This document shows, in pieces, positions 9,913 to 19,616 of a stretch of 64,000 nucleotides of DNA; the first letter of the stretch is position 1, and the number at the start of each line of letters is the position of its first letter. Made by a program: the position numbers and the translations under genes. Source of the DNA: Saprolegnia diclina VS20 (Eukaryota > Oomycota > Saprolegniomycetes > Saprolegniales > Saprolegniaceae); contig NW_008246105.1 in the NCBI RefSeq assembly GCF_000281045.1, positions 517,927 through 581,926 of the forward strand. Reading direction: 5' to 3'. Under the pieces are notes generated by a model. The model had not been told where the DNA came from and did not search any database. It saw only the letters and a program-made list of their open reading frames with translations.

Positions 9913-11037
9913 TTACTCGACCTGGAAGACGATCGACTGCAGCGCGGGCTTGCGGTTGTCGCCGACGTGGTCGATGGCGTAGTCGAACTTGACGTTCATG
10001 AGGCGCTGGTTGTCGTTGCGGCGCACGACAGCGATCGTGCCGCGAATGACGTCGCCGGCGCAAACCTGCGTGGGCGGGCAGAGCGCAAAGGCCTGCTGGC
10101 CCCAGTGCGTCGGCTCGACGAACGGCGACGTCGTGAGCGTCACGGGCGTGTGCGCCGGGTTTTCCTTGGAGCCCTTGAAGTCGACGTCGAACCAGCCGCC
10201 AATCGCGCCAAAGCGCGTCGTGCTGCCGACCGTGAACGAAAACTCTGAGAAGACGGACGCAACGTCCTCGATCGTGCACTTGTTCAAGTCGAGCGACTTG
10301 ATCGTGACTTCTTCGCCAATGACGTCGCTCGGGTTGAGCTCAAGCCACTGCGACGTGTAGAGCGAGTAGAGCTCCTGCTCCTTGCGGAACGCGTTGCCGA
10401 GGCACGAGTAGTCGACGCCCCACTGCTCCTTGGTCTCCGAGACGAACATGGTCCAGTCGTCCATCGCGCTCGAGAACTCGCTGAAGCGCTTGAGCGCCGT
10501 CTGCTCGAGGCCCAAGGGCGCAATGTACATCTGAGCGTGCGACGGGTACAAGGCACCACCCGGCTTGAGCCAGCGGTCGCGGGCCACGATGACCGAGTCG
10601 AACATGGACTCGCGGAGGAGGAAGTAGCCCATCCACTCCGAGATGATGATGTCGACCTGCTCCGGGAGCTGGATGTCCTCGACCTTGGACTGGATGACCG
10701 TGATGATGTGGTCCTGCTTGTTGGCGGCGATCACGTTGCGCGCTTGCACGGCCATGTCCGTAGCTTCGACGGCGTACACCTTGCGGGCGCCGGCCTGGGC
10801 GGCCCAGATCGACAAGATACCGCTGCCCGTGCCCACGTCGAGCACGACCTTGTCCTTGAACGAGTCGATGTTCTCGAAGATCGCTTCGCGGTACCGCTGC
10901 ATGCGCAAGTGGTCCGTGAGCATCTGCTTCTGGTGGTAGATGAAGCCATAGGTGCAGAAGTAGTTGGCAAAGTCCGAGCTCTTCTCCCAAGCGGTCTTGG
11001 CTTCGGGCGTAAAGTCGGCGGGGGCGCTCATCGTCAA
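9913..11037 (-). CDS. PRMT10: Protein arginine N-methyltransferase, PRMT10 (plant) type
   Basis: Single-exon 374-residue enzyme. It carries SAM motif I (VLDVGTGSGILSIWAAQAGA), post-I (KVYAVEATDMAVQARNVIAA), the catalytic double-E loop (SEWMGYFLLRESMFDSVI) and the THW loop (VEPTHWGQQAF). The N-terminal FANYFCTYGFIYHQKQML is characteristic of plant PRMT10 (FCTYxFxYHQKxML), rather than the SYAHFGIHEEML of animal PRMT1. The family makes asymmetric dimethylarginine on histone H4 and RNA-binding proteins. A second ATG two codons downstream (11031) could also be the start. A weak core-promoter match is visible at 11059-11074 (12 of 16). Substrates are not visible from sequence. Confidence 0.92.
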   Translation of the reverse strand: MTMSAPADFTPEAKTAWEKSSDFANYFCTYGFIYHQKQMLTDHLRMQRYREAIFENIDSFKDKVVLDVGTGSGILSIWAAQAGARKVYAVEATDMAVQARNVIAANKQDHIITVIQSKVEDIQLPEQVDIIISEWMGYFLLRESMFDSVIVARDRWLKPGGALYPSHAQMYIAPLGLEQTALKRFSEFSSAMDDWTMFVSETKEQWGVDYSCLGNAFRKEQELYSLYTSQWLELNPSDVIGEEVTIKSLDLNKCTIEDVASVFSEFSFTVGSTTRFGAIGGWFDVDFKGSKENPAHTPVTLTTSPFVEPTHWGQQAFALCPPTQVCAGDVIRGTIAVVRRNDNQRLMNVKFDYAIDHVGDNRKPALQSIVFQVE

Positions 11038-11285
11038 GAGGTTGGTTGGCTTGCGGCAAGCTTGGGGAATGACAAGATCACCAGTAAATGGGAATATTCA
11101 CTTTGAGAGGTTGCTTACATCGAGTCTTCGAGGTTGTTTGCTTCAACCACGCAAGATCTATTTGCGGCATTTCTCGCGTTAGAGGGTATCATTCGGCATA
11201 TTATGCCGAGAACAGTCCGTCAGCCAGAATACGCATGCCGAATGTTCCAGTATATATGGCATGTGCCATAATTACGAACGCTCCA

Positions 11286-11810
11286 ATGTCGAAGCGCAAG
11301 CGACCGGCCGAGGATGTGAGCCGCCACGAGCACGAAGCCATGATGGCCGACTACACGACGTGGTCCTCGTCGGGCGCCGTGCTGGTGACCGAAGAAGAGG
11401 CGGCGCTGCGGTCGCAGCACCAGTTCCTACGCGACGACGAGGCCGACGCTGTTGCCGGCGCCACTGACTGGCGCGTGCGCATGGCCGTTCGCTACTACCA
11501 GAAGCTCTTCAAGGAGTACGCGCTCGGCGACTTTAGCCGATATACCGAGGGCAAGGTTGGCCTGCGCTGGCGAACAGAGGCCGAGGTTGTCCGCGGCAAA
11601 GGCCAGTTTATCTGCGGCAACAAGCGCTGCGACGCGACCGACGAGCTCAAGAGCTACGAAGTGCTCTTCGCGTACGTCGAGCAAGGCGCCAAGAAGGAGT
11701 GTCTCGTCAAGCTTCGGGTATGCCCGCCCTGCGCGGCCCAGCTCTTCTACAAGAAGACGGCCAAGAAAGCGGCCAAAAAGGCAAAAAAACACAAGGCGGC
11801 GCAGGACTAA
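11286..11810 (+). CDS. FRA10AC1: FRA10AC1-like spliceosome-associated protein
   Basis: The 174-residue product starts MSKRKRPAEDVSRHEHEAMM. It contains the conserved core of the FRA10AC1 family: RYYQKLFKEYALGDFSRY, GKVGLRWRTEAEVVRGKGQF, then the zinc-binding-like CGNKRCD and CPPC pairs, with LKSYEVLFAYVEQG between them. The human protein is larger and is found in spliceosomal C complex. The tail is lysine-rich (KKTAKKAAKKAKKHKAAQD), consistent with nuclear location. The ATG at 11286 is chosen because upstream in-frame sequence back to 11088 is not conserved-looking. The gene is intronless and converges with the coiled-coil gene, with only 18 bp between the two stop codons. Confidence 0.88.
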   Translation: MSKRKRPAEDVSRHEHEAMMADYTTWSSSGAVLVTEEEAALRSQHQFLRDDEADAVAGATDWRVRMAVRYYQKLFKEYALGDFSRYTEGKVGLRWRTEAEVVRGKGQFICGNKRCDATDELKSYEVLFAYVEQGAKKECLVKLRVCPPCAAQLFYKKTAKKAAKKAKKHKAAQD

Positions 11811-11828
11811 CATGGTTTACTATGGTCT

Positions 11829-13055
11829 TCACACGCCTCGCTGGTTGTTGAACTGGAACGTCTGCTTCTTGGCGGTGCCAAGGAACTTCTTCTGCAGCGC
11901 CTGCATCTCTTCCACCTGTTGGCGCAAGAGAAAGTTCTCCTTCTTGAGGTCGATGTGCGCGGCAAAGGTGGTTGTCGAGCTCAATCGACTCTGGTACTGC
12001 ACCAGCTCTGCCTGTAGCGACTCGACGTGGTCCCGCAGCTGCTGGTTGTCGCCTATAAGAACGTAGTACGTAGCGCTTCGAGACGCAGCGTGTACGTAGG
12101 AGCTGCTTGTTGCGCGCTAGTGTAGGGCGCATTGCACTGTCGAGCGCCTCTTGGCTGATCGCGGGTGTAACCTCGACCTTGATGCTGGGGGTTCGGTCAC
12201 ATTTCGGCGACATTTCCCGTAGCTGGCTGACTTCAGCTCGTGCACCTTGCAGCTCCTGCACGACGAACTCCATCTGTGCAGTGTGTCGTCAACGTACATG
12301 TAGCTTCGAGGAATCGTACCTGGCGCTCTTTGTCCTCGAGCGTGCGGTACAGCGCTGCGTGCTCGTTCTCAAACGCCAGCTTCTGCGCTCGAAGGGCTTC
12401 AATCTGCTCTGTAAACGTCTACTAGCATGTGAGTGGTTGAGGTACTATTGCTTGCAGTAAGTACGCACCCATTCCTTCTTCTGAAGCTTTTCGATCGTGT
12501 CGGCCATGCGGAGGCACTCGCCCTCGGCGTTGGCGCGGGCGTCCAGCGCCTTGGCAAGTGCGTCCGCGTCTTGGTTGCTGCGGGCGTCGGACTTGGCGAT
12601 ATTGGCTGCCAGCGCCGCTTGGAGCTCGTCGCGCTCGCGTGTGGCGTCGACAACGAGCCGCTCCTTGGCACTGAGATTGAACTCGAGGTTGTAGTTGGCA
12701 GCTTCGAGCTCATGCACTCGCGTCTCGAGGGTGGCAACCTTGGCGTTGTCCGATGCCATCGCCTACGATAGAAGTCTGGAACTTGGCGCAGTATAGCGTA
12801 AAGAATAGGCTACGGGCGAGCGCTGGAGCCGCTCCAGCTCGTTTTCGAGCTCCACGACGCGCTTGGAAAGGTCGACACCCTGCCCCATGGAGAGAGGAAA
12901 GGCCTGCATGTACCATTAGGCATGTGCAGTGAAGGTGCTCATACCTTTTGCGACAACGTCTTCTTCATCTCGGCGTTCTCATCCAGCGTCTTCTGCAGGA
13001 GCTCCAGCGTCCGAACATGCTTGGAGCGCAACTGCTCGGTGGTTCGGTCCATCAT
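11829..13055 (-). CDS. Coiled-coil protein, six exons
   Basis: Exons on the minus strand: 12945-13055, 12814-12903, 12469-12762, 12320-12418, 12096-12273 and 11829-12052. All five introns (41-51 bp) have GT/AG ends, and the phases agree, giving 331 residues. Nearly the whole protein is heptad-like and rich in Glu, Lys, Leu and Gln, for example LELLQKTLDENAEMKKTLSQ, VVELENELERLQ and HIDLKKENFLLRQQVEEMQA. There is no signal peptide or membrane segment. The length and the KKEN-LRQQ-type C-terminal coil resemble small axonemal or centrosomal coiled-coil proteins, which fits a zoosporic organism. That assignment is a guess. Confidence 0.8.
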
Positions 13056-13430
13056 CGCAATAGCAACGCACTAGTGGCACCCAACTTTTAGGCGCCAAAG
13101 CTGCGTGAAGGGCAGTGTACCGTACGAGAAACTTTTCTGTGCTCCGACATACGCGCATGCGTGGAGATGCATAGTATGAAAAGCTCCATTGCTCGCTAGC
13201 ATCCCTCCCGCCCGACGGTGCTGCGCGAGCTCCGAGTTGCGCTGCGTGTGTCTAGCCTTGTCATCCTCAGATCTATTTTTAGAAGCCGCACCTGGACCTA
13301 GGTGGAAAGCGCACCTGTCTCTGTTTTTCGTCCAATCGATGCCTGGGAACCACGGCTTTCGTGAGGTGTTTTGACCAATCAAAAACGGCGTGGCGGAGCT
13401 TACGAAAGGACTGGTAGAAGACGAAGCGCG

Positions 13431-14434
13431 ATGACCAAGTCCAAGAACCAGAAGAAGCAGCGCGACTCGTCCGTGCGCGGCTCGACCAAGATCTCCAAGA
13501 AGGCCGCCAAGGGCAGCGCCAAGAAGAACGCTGCCAAGACCACGCAGGTCGTCGCCAAGCCCGCGGCCAAGGGCGGCAAGAAGGCCGGCCTCTCGGCCAT
13601 GCAGGAGCAGATGAAGCGTCGCTTGGAGGGCGGCAAGTTCCGCATGCTCAACGAGCAGCTCTACACGACAACCGGCGTCGAGGCGTTTGAAGAGTTCCAG
13701 GCCGAACCCGAGCTCTTCGACACGGTGCGTCGAGCTGGTTGTCCTCTTGCTTGATCAAAACATTGTGTAGTACCACGAGGGCTTCCGGGAGATGGCCGAG
13801 AAGTGGCCGCTGAACCCGCTCGATACGTTCATCAACTACGTCAAGTATGGATTAGCGTGCATGCAAAGGCTCACTGGACTGGCTGCTAGGGCGCACCCAA
13901 AGGCGGTGGTCGCCGACTTTGGCTGCGGCGACGCGCGCCTCGCCGCGTCCGTGCCCAACACGGTGCACTCGTTCGACCTCGTCTCGCGCAACCCGTCGGT
14001 CACGGCCTGCAACATTGCCAACGTACGTCCTTGCGTAAAAACAACGTACTAACGTGGTACGTAGGTTCCGCTCGAAAACGAGTCGGTGGACGTTGCTGTC
14101 TACTGCTTGGCGCTCATGGGCACGACGCTGGTCGAGTACCTCCTGGAAGGTCGCCGCGTGCTCAAGCCCAACGGCGTCATGAAGGTAGAGTCATCCTCTT
14201 TGTCGTTGGTAGATGCTCATGCAGCACTAGATCGCTGAGGTCAAGAGCCGCATGGAGACGCCGTCGCTCGGCATCCCGGGCTTTGTCAAGAAGGTGACGG
14301 ACCTCGGCTTTGATCTCAAGCACAAGGACGAGTCCAACAAGATGTTTGTGACGTTTGAGTTTGTCAAGACGAAGCGGTCGCCCAAGGCCAACGTCCAGAT
14401 CGAGATGAAGGCGTGCGAGTACAAGCGCCGATAG
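13431..14434 (+). CDS. RRP8: Ribosomal RNA-processing protein 8 (RRP8) methyltransferase
   Basis: Exons 13431-13724, 13771-13844, 13890-14022, 14065-14184 and 14231-14434 give 274 residues. The first 60 residues are Lys/Ala/Ser-rich, as expected for a nucleolar signal. Then come a GGKFRMLNEQLYTT block, the RRP8 hallmark WPLNPLDTFINYVK, SAM motif I VVADFGCGDARLA, the VDVAVYCLALMGTT motif and RRVLKPNGVMKIAEVKSRM. RRP8 installs m1A on large-subunit rRNA in yeast and human. Intron 3 (14023-14064) carries an exact yeast-like branch site TACTAAC. A GACCAATC CCAAT box lies about 55 bp before the ATG. Confidence 0.93.
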
Positions 14435-14491
14435 ATCACGAAGACGTAACTATGAAAACGCTTGGCATTAAGCGTGCAGATGCAGGAAGAG

Positions 14492-16317
14492 CTAGATGCG
14501 CAGCTGGTACTGGCCCGCACGCGTGACGTAGCGGACCCACTTGGTCGTCTGGTACGAGCTCTTCTCAAACACCTTGAGGAAGCGCACGTGGAGACCAGAG
14601 GCCGTGAACATGGGCACTTGGAACTCGACCTGGATCGGGGGTCGCGACCACGACTTCTCCTTCGTGCCCTTCATGATCTCGACCTCGGCGTCCAGCATGC
14701 GCTCCAGCGTGCCCTGGAACTTGCGGATCTTCCACACGATCGCGTGGTGCTCGGGCGCGTGCTTGGCGCTACGGTGGATTCTATCAAATTATCAAGTCAG
14801 CAAGTAGCGACGTACGTTCCGATTGGCACGGTGATCTTGCAGCGCGCCGTGTTCTGGGGCACGGGGATCTTGATGACGAGGTTCGTCGCAAAGAGGCGTG
14901 CGCTAAACGTAGCCGCGATCTACGCATCTCCAATGTGAGTCATCCTCAGACTCCGACCGAACGACCCACCTTGAGCGAGACGGCCATGCGCGTCGACGAG
15001 CCCTCTTGGTAGGCCGGCATGATCTTGAAGGGCAAGTTGATGTTCTCCGTGACACGGTACCTGGACGACCCCCAATGTGAGTCGAGCCCTTTAGAGCATG
15101 AGCGTACTTCATGAGCTCAAACTCTCCGTCCGGCGGCACAAACGTGATGGTGCGGTCCGCGTCAAACTTGCCGAGGCGCACGCAGCGGTGGAACGTGCAG
15201 TCGTCGATCTACGCGTGAGCTACACAACACTGCTGCAGAAGAGCACAAGGCGAACCTCGACTTCCTTCTGGGCCCGCTTTTGGCCCGCGGCCTTTGGCGC
15301 CGCGTCGCCCTTTTGCATCGTGAGCTTGTCGTTGAGACCAAGCTAGCGCATCTCTGAGCGTCCAAATTTGGTAAACGTATTTCGAACGCACCTTGCACTC
15401 TGGCATGCCCGTGAGCATTGTCTTCATAACGACTTGGCCAACGACTTCGTTGCGGAGCACAGCGCCTGGACACGCGTCAGATGACGTAGCGACGACTGGA
15501 TGGACGCACCGTTCGAGGACATGAGGAGGTTGACGCTTTCAAAGACATCCAAGTACACTTCGTTGCGCTTGTACTTGATGCCCTCGCGACGCCTAGGTAG
15601 CTCCATGACGCATGTTCGTAGCCCATTCGAATATGCACCAGTCGATGGCACCGGTGATTTGCGACGTCAATTGGCCGGGCTGCGCCGTCGACGTGGCAGC
15701 ATCCGCCTGCGCTCGCGCTATGAGCGCCAAACCACGGGAGACAAGTACATACCGACATGGAGCCGAGGTTGATGTACATCTTGAGCACATCCGACGAGCA
15801 GTTTTGCGGGTATCCATAGTCCATCGTCTCTACGCAGGGCGTGTTGAAGCATTGATGCCAAGCACTGACCATGTCGTACCATCGAGGAGTTCGTACACGA
15901 GTGTAAAGTTGTTGCGGATGCTTTCCTACGCGACGCAGGTAGCTTCGCCGAGCCTTGCATCGGCCAGTACCTCGTTGTATTTTTTGCCCAGGTAGTCTTG
16001 AAAGATGCCATTGAGGTTGGTGAGGAACTGAAACACGAGCGCTGCACCCCCATGGTCATGAGAACGACGCCATGATGCAGGTTCGTACCAATGTTGATGT
16101 TGGCCCGAGAGACAGCGACGAGATACAGATTCTCGTGGCGCGTGTAGAGGAACGAGCAGCCGTCGATCGACTTGATGGGCGGGAGCGACCCGGTCTCCTT
16201 GGCGGCGATGACCTGGAGGCGGAAGGCGTCAGCCGCCCGGCGGCTCACGTCGTCGCGGTAGAGCCGGTTGAGCACGACTTCGCCCTTCTGCGAGATGAGG
16301 AAGAGGCCGCTGATCAT
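14492..16317 (-). CDS. AP2M1: AP-2 clathrin adaptor subunit mu
   Basis: Twelve exons on the minus strand: 16089-16317, 15971-16041, 15880-15925, 15753-15829, 15639-15706, 15510-15592, 15392-15465, 15256-15342, 15108-15208, 14970-15060, 14816-14919, 14492-14780. The eleven introns are 35-50 bp and all phases agree, giving 439 residues against about 435 in animals. Conserved landmarks are the longin start [58 protein letters not shown], the cargo-binding-domain segment [14 protein letters not shown], and the end [20 protein letters not shown] followed by [15 protein letters not shown]. The C-terminus resembles plant AP2M more than animal AP2M1. It recruits tyrosine-motif cargo to clathrin pits at the plasma membrane. 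Confidence 0.93.
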
Positions 16318-16515
16318 TTCGTCGTCGCTGGAAATCCACAAATGGCCTCGAAAACCGATGCGTTGAAACGACCGCCAAAGTGCACTTGCACTTTGTATGC
16401 CGGAAGATCGCGTCCGGATACCAAACGGCATCATTCCACGCTATCCGGAATCCTTGCGATCTTCCTGATACTTTGATACAAATGCCCACCGTGGCGTATT
16501 CAGAAGACGACGTGT

Positions 16516-19183
16516 TCAATACTTGGACACCTGGTTGTTGCTGAGGAGCGACCGGATCTTGGTGACGTGCCCCAGCAGTAGTGTCTCGCGGTTGACCGAA
16601 TCTTCGTCACGAGGCTGGGTACGAAAGTGCTGCAGGACGCCGTGCGCGAGCTGCGCAAGGGTCGATTCCAGGTCAATCTCGACGTTGCTCTCGTAATGTC
16701 TACTTCTCTCTCGACCTTGATGGTTGACGAGGTACGTCTGCTCACAAGCGGGCTTGCTTGGAGCACTGCGGTTCTCGCCGTCTCGCTTCTCCCTGCCGTC
16801 GCCGGCATGGTCGTCTCCCCACCACTCTTTTGCATCTTGGTACTCGATATGGACAAAATGCTCGACGTCCTGGCCGACTACGAGCTGAGCGGCAAACTTG
16901 AGCCGACCCTTGGCGCGCTTCTCAGCCGACTGCCCACTCGCCAAGCTGTTCATCACGTTGGCGCGCTCTGCGTACCAGCGCTGCTCTGCAAAGTCGATGA
17001 TGCTGTCGTACGAGTTGCCCATCCTACGCAGCTCGTTGATGAGCTTATTATTGAACTGCAATGGTGTCCAGATGGAGGACATGGCGATGAGAAGGTTCAC
17101 GAGCACGATGACAACGAGCGCCATGTACACAAAGATGAAGAGCTGCGATATGGTGCTGCGCCGGTACTCGTCGAACGAAAACGTGGCGGCAAAGACAGCG
17201 AGGAGAAGGGACTGGACCCGGTCGAGGAACGCGCCGGCGCCAGACCGGTTGTCGACGACCACGTACAAGGCAGAGGCAAAGCCAAAGAGGATCGAGGCAA
17301 ACACGAGCACGAAGCGGACGACGTCCAACTTGAGCATGCGTCCAAGCATCACGATAAACGGCCCGGTCGCCCGAAACCCGTAGAGGAAGAAGAACATGTA
17401 GAGGTACGAGCACAGGAGCGCGCTCGCGACAAAGGCGTCTTCGGACGCAAAGTCACCGCACGCCCGGCATATGATACCGCCCACGATGAGCAGCCCTACA
17501 GCACCCTTTAAAAGGTTGTCGACCATTGCCGCGCCAGAGTCCTCCGTGTACGACCGCCAGCCTGCAATTGACACATTGATACAATTCGCAAGACATGTCA
17601 TACCGTGGTGTTGGACTTGGCGGAGCTCGCGAAGCATACACAAGACGACCTCGCCGACGACGTAACACTCACAGACAATAAGAACCCAAGCGTCAGCGAG
17701 CGTCGACGATTTGTCGCGGTAATGGCTTGGGAAAAGAGTCGAGCCCGTGAATACGAGTGTAAAGATGACGTGGCGACACAAGTCGCGGCGAAACCTATGG
17801 CGGCGTCGGCGTCGTCTGGACTTGCAGCACTCGAAAGTGTACATGGCGGCGCCGACAAACTCCCATTTCTTATCCAGAAGCTTCTCGATTTCGTGGGTGC
17901 TCAGGATCTCGAGGCGGCCGCGCATCGCTTCCTACGCTGGAGACATCGCACAACGAGTCTAAAGTAGGTCCGTGTACTTCTTGAGCTGTCTTGGGAATGC
18001 ATTTGGAGAGGACGCGGTACGATGTGAGGCACTCGACCGCCGATCTCTGCACAGTAGTGGTACACTGTCGAATGTTGGGATGAAAATTGTACCTTGGCGC
18101 GCTGCCCAGTGACGCTCTGTGGGCCTGTCGCAGACCGGTCGAGGCATTCGTCGACGTCGCGCAAAGGAATCATCTTGGTAACGGCGGGCCCATACTTCCA
18201 CGTTGTGGTAGCACGCCGCATCACTTGGTGTTGGAAGATGGTTGCCTTGCCCATGGCGGCCGCCAGAGTCAAGGGCGTCCTACCTCGCAGTCAGATTTCT
18301 GGTGCTTCTTGGCTGCATGTGTACAGAGAATCCTCATTGTATTGGTGCAAGAAGCGGTTGAACGACAAGTTGTCCGCGGGCTGGAGCCGTTGGAGAAACG
18401 CATGCAGATCGTAGGTGGGGTCGTCGACGGCGAAGCCCACCGGACACGCGTAGGGGTACGTCGTCATGGCGTACTTGATCGCAAAGTCATAGACTTCGGG
18501 GAGGTCGTACACAACTGCGGGTGCAGTGCGTTGTAACCAAAGCGATCGGTCATGAAGATCGACGTCTTGGCGGCCGGTGACCCCGGAGGCGCCTTTTCAG
18601 CCGCCGCCAAAATTGCTTTGGCGCCGTCCAAGAGCTTGGCCGCCATCGCAAACAAAAGCGGCGTCCCGCCCAAGTAGCACAACATGCCAGGCTCATAGCG
18701 GGATGCGGTTGTCTCGGCGTCCTACCCGCTCCTGAGAAATCATAGCAAAACCTGCCGTACGAGGAGGTCTGGGACAGTATCAACAAGCCACTGGATCGCT
18801 TCTACATTGCGATAGACGACCGCAAGGTGCAACACGTTCTCGCCGTGGAACGGCGACGCGCTGCTCACATGCGTTAAAAGTTGCTGCTTGTTGTCGCCGG
18901 GCTCTACACGCTGTGACTTGACGAGCGCCCGCAAACCGCCACGTACCAAGGCACGCAGTGATTAGCGTTTGGCCGAGCTCAAAGTATTTTCGGGCGTACG
19001 CGACCATGATGGGCGTCGCGCCGTCACTTGTGCGACACCGGCACTCATGGGGTGGTTTCGCAGGTACGCCAGCGCGCCACGCGTGTCATTCGCACTCACG
19101 AGCCGGAAAATTTCGACTTCACAATACTGCACGGCGACGATTTCGTCGTCGGTCGCGTGGACCCGCGAGACGACGCGAGCCAT
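16516..19183 (-). CDS. Ankyrin-repeat TRP-like cation channel, two frame breaks
   Basis: Exons (minus strand): 18947-19183, 18761-18903, 18325-18721, 18093-18279, 17978-18046, 17843-17931, 17604-17794, 17081-17561 and 16516-17023. The N-terminal half has ankyrin-like repeats (ENVLHLAVVYRNVEAIQWLV; TPLTLAAAMGKATIF then WKYGPAVTKMIPL). The C-terminal half has six hydrophobic segments and a final helix running into the TRPV-like motif LVNLLIAMMGNSYDSI and AEQRWYAERANVMNSL. An acidic/basic tail follows. The likely product is a plasma- or organelle-membrane cation channel of the TRPV-like group. The reading frame breaks at about 19049-19052 and 18519-18521, both at short C runs on the coding strand. 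Either these are assembly errors or the gene is decaying. The intron at 17795-17842 is optional, since skipping it also stays open. Confidence 0.8.
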
Positions 19184-19616
19184 GCGAGAGCCGCAACAGG
19201 TAACGGCTAGAAAAGTCAATTATTATTTCAAGTTTTTTGCACTTTTGCACTTTTGCACTTAGGTGTGAAAAATATTTTCAAGTTTTGTTTTGTGGCTTTT
19301 GCGTGGTCTACGTTTATTGAAAATTGCATGATTTTCGAGTGGTGTGCCACAAACACCCAACACCAATATTCCACACTTACTACCCTCAAACCCCCTGGAA
19401 CCCAGCAACTGGAGTGCCCACTTGCCCCTGAACCCACCACCTAAATCCCAAAAACGTAGACATAGCAGAAACTTGATACGCGGTTTCTTCGGCCATCGCT
19501 TAATGGAGCGCTTCTCGCTGCTGTTGTATGGGGCGATGGAACTGCGCTCGACTCTGGCAGTGTTTTCATGGCGTACACTGCTGAATGTTCACGAGCTCTT
19601 GCTTGAGAACGTGAGG
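19184..19616. other. Intergenic, low-complexity
   Basis: AT-rich stretch with three exact copies of TTTTGCAC at 19235-19258, followed by a C/A-rich segment (about 19345-19455). No gene is seen. Confidence 0.5.
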
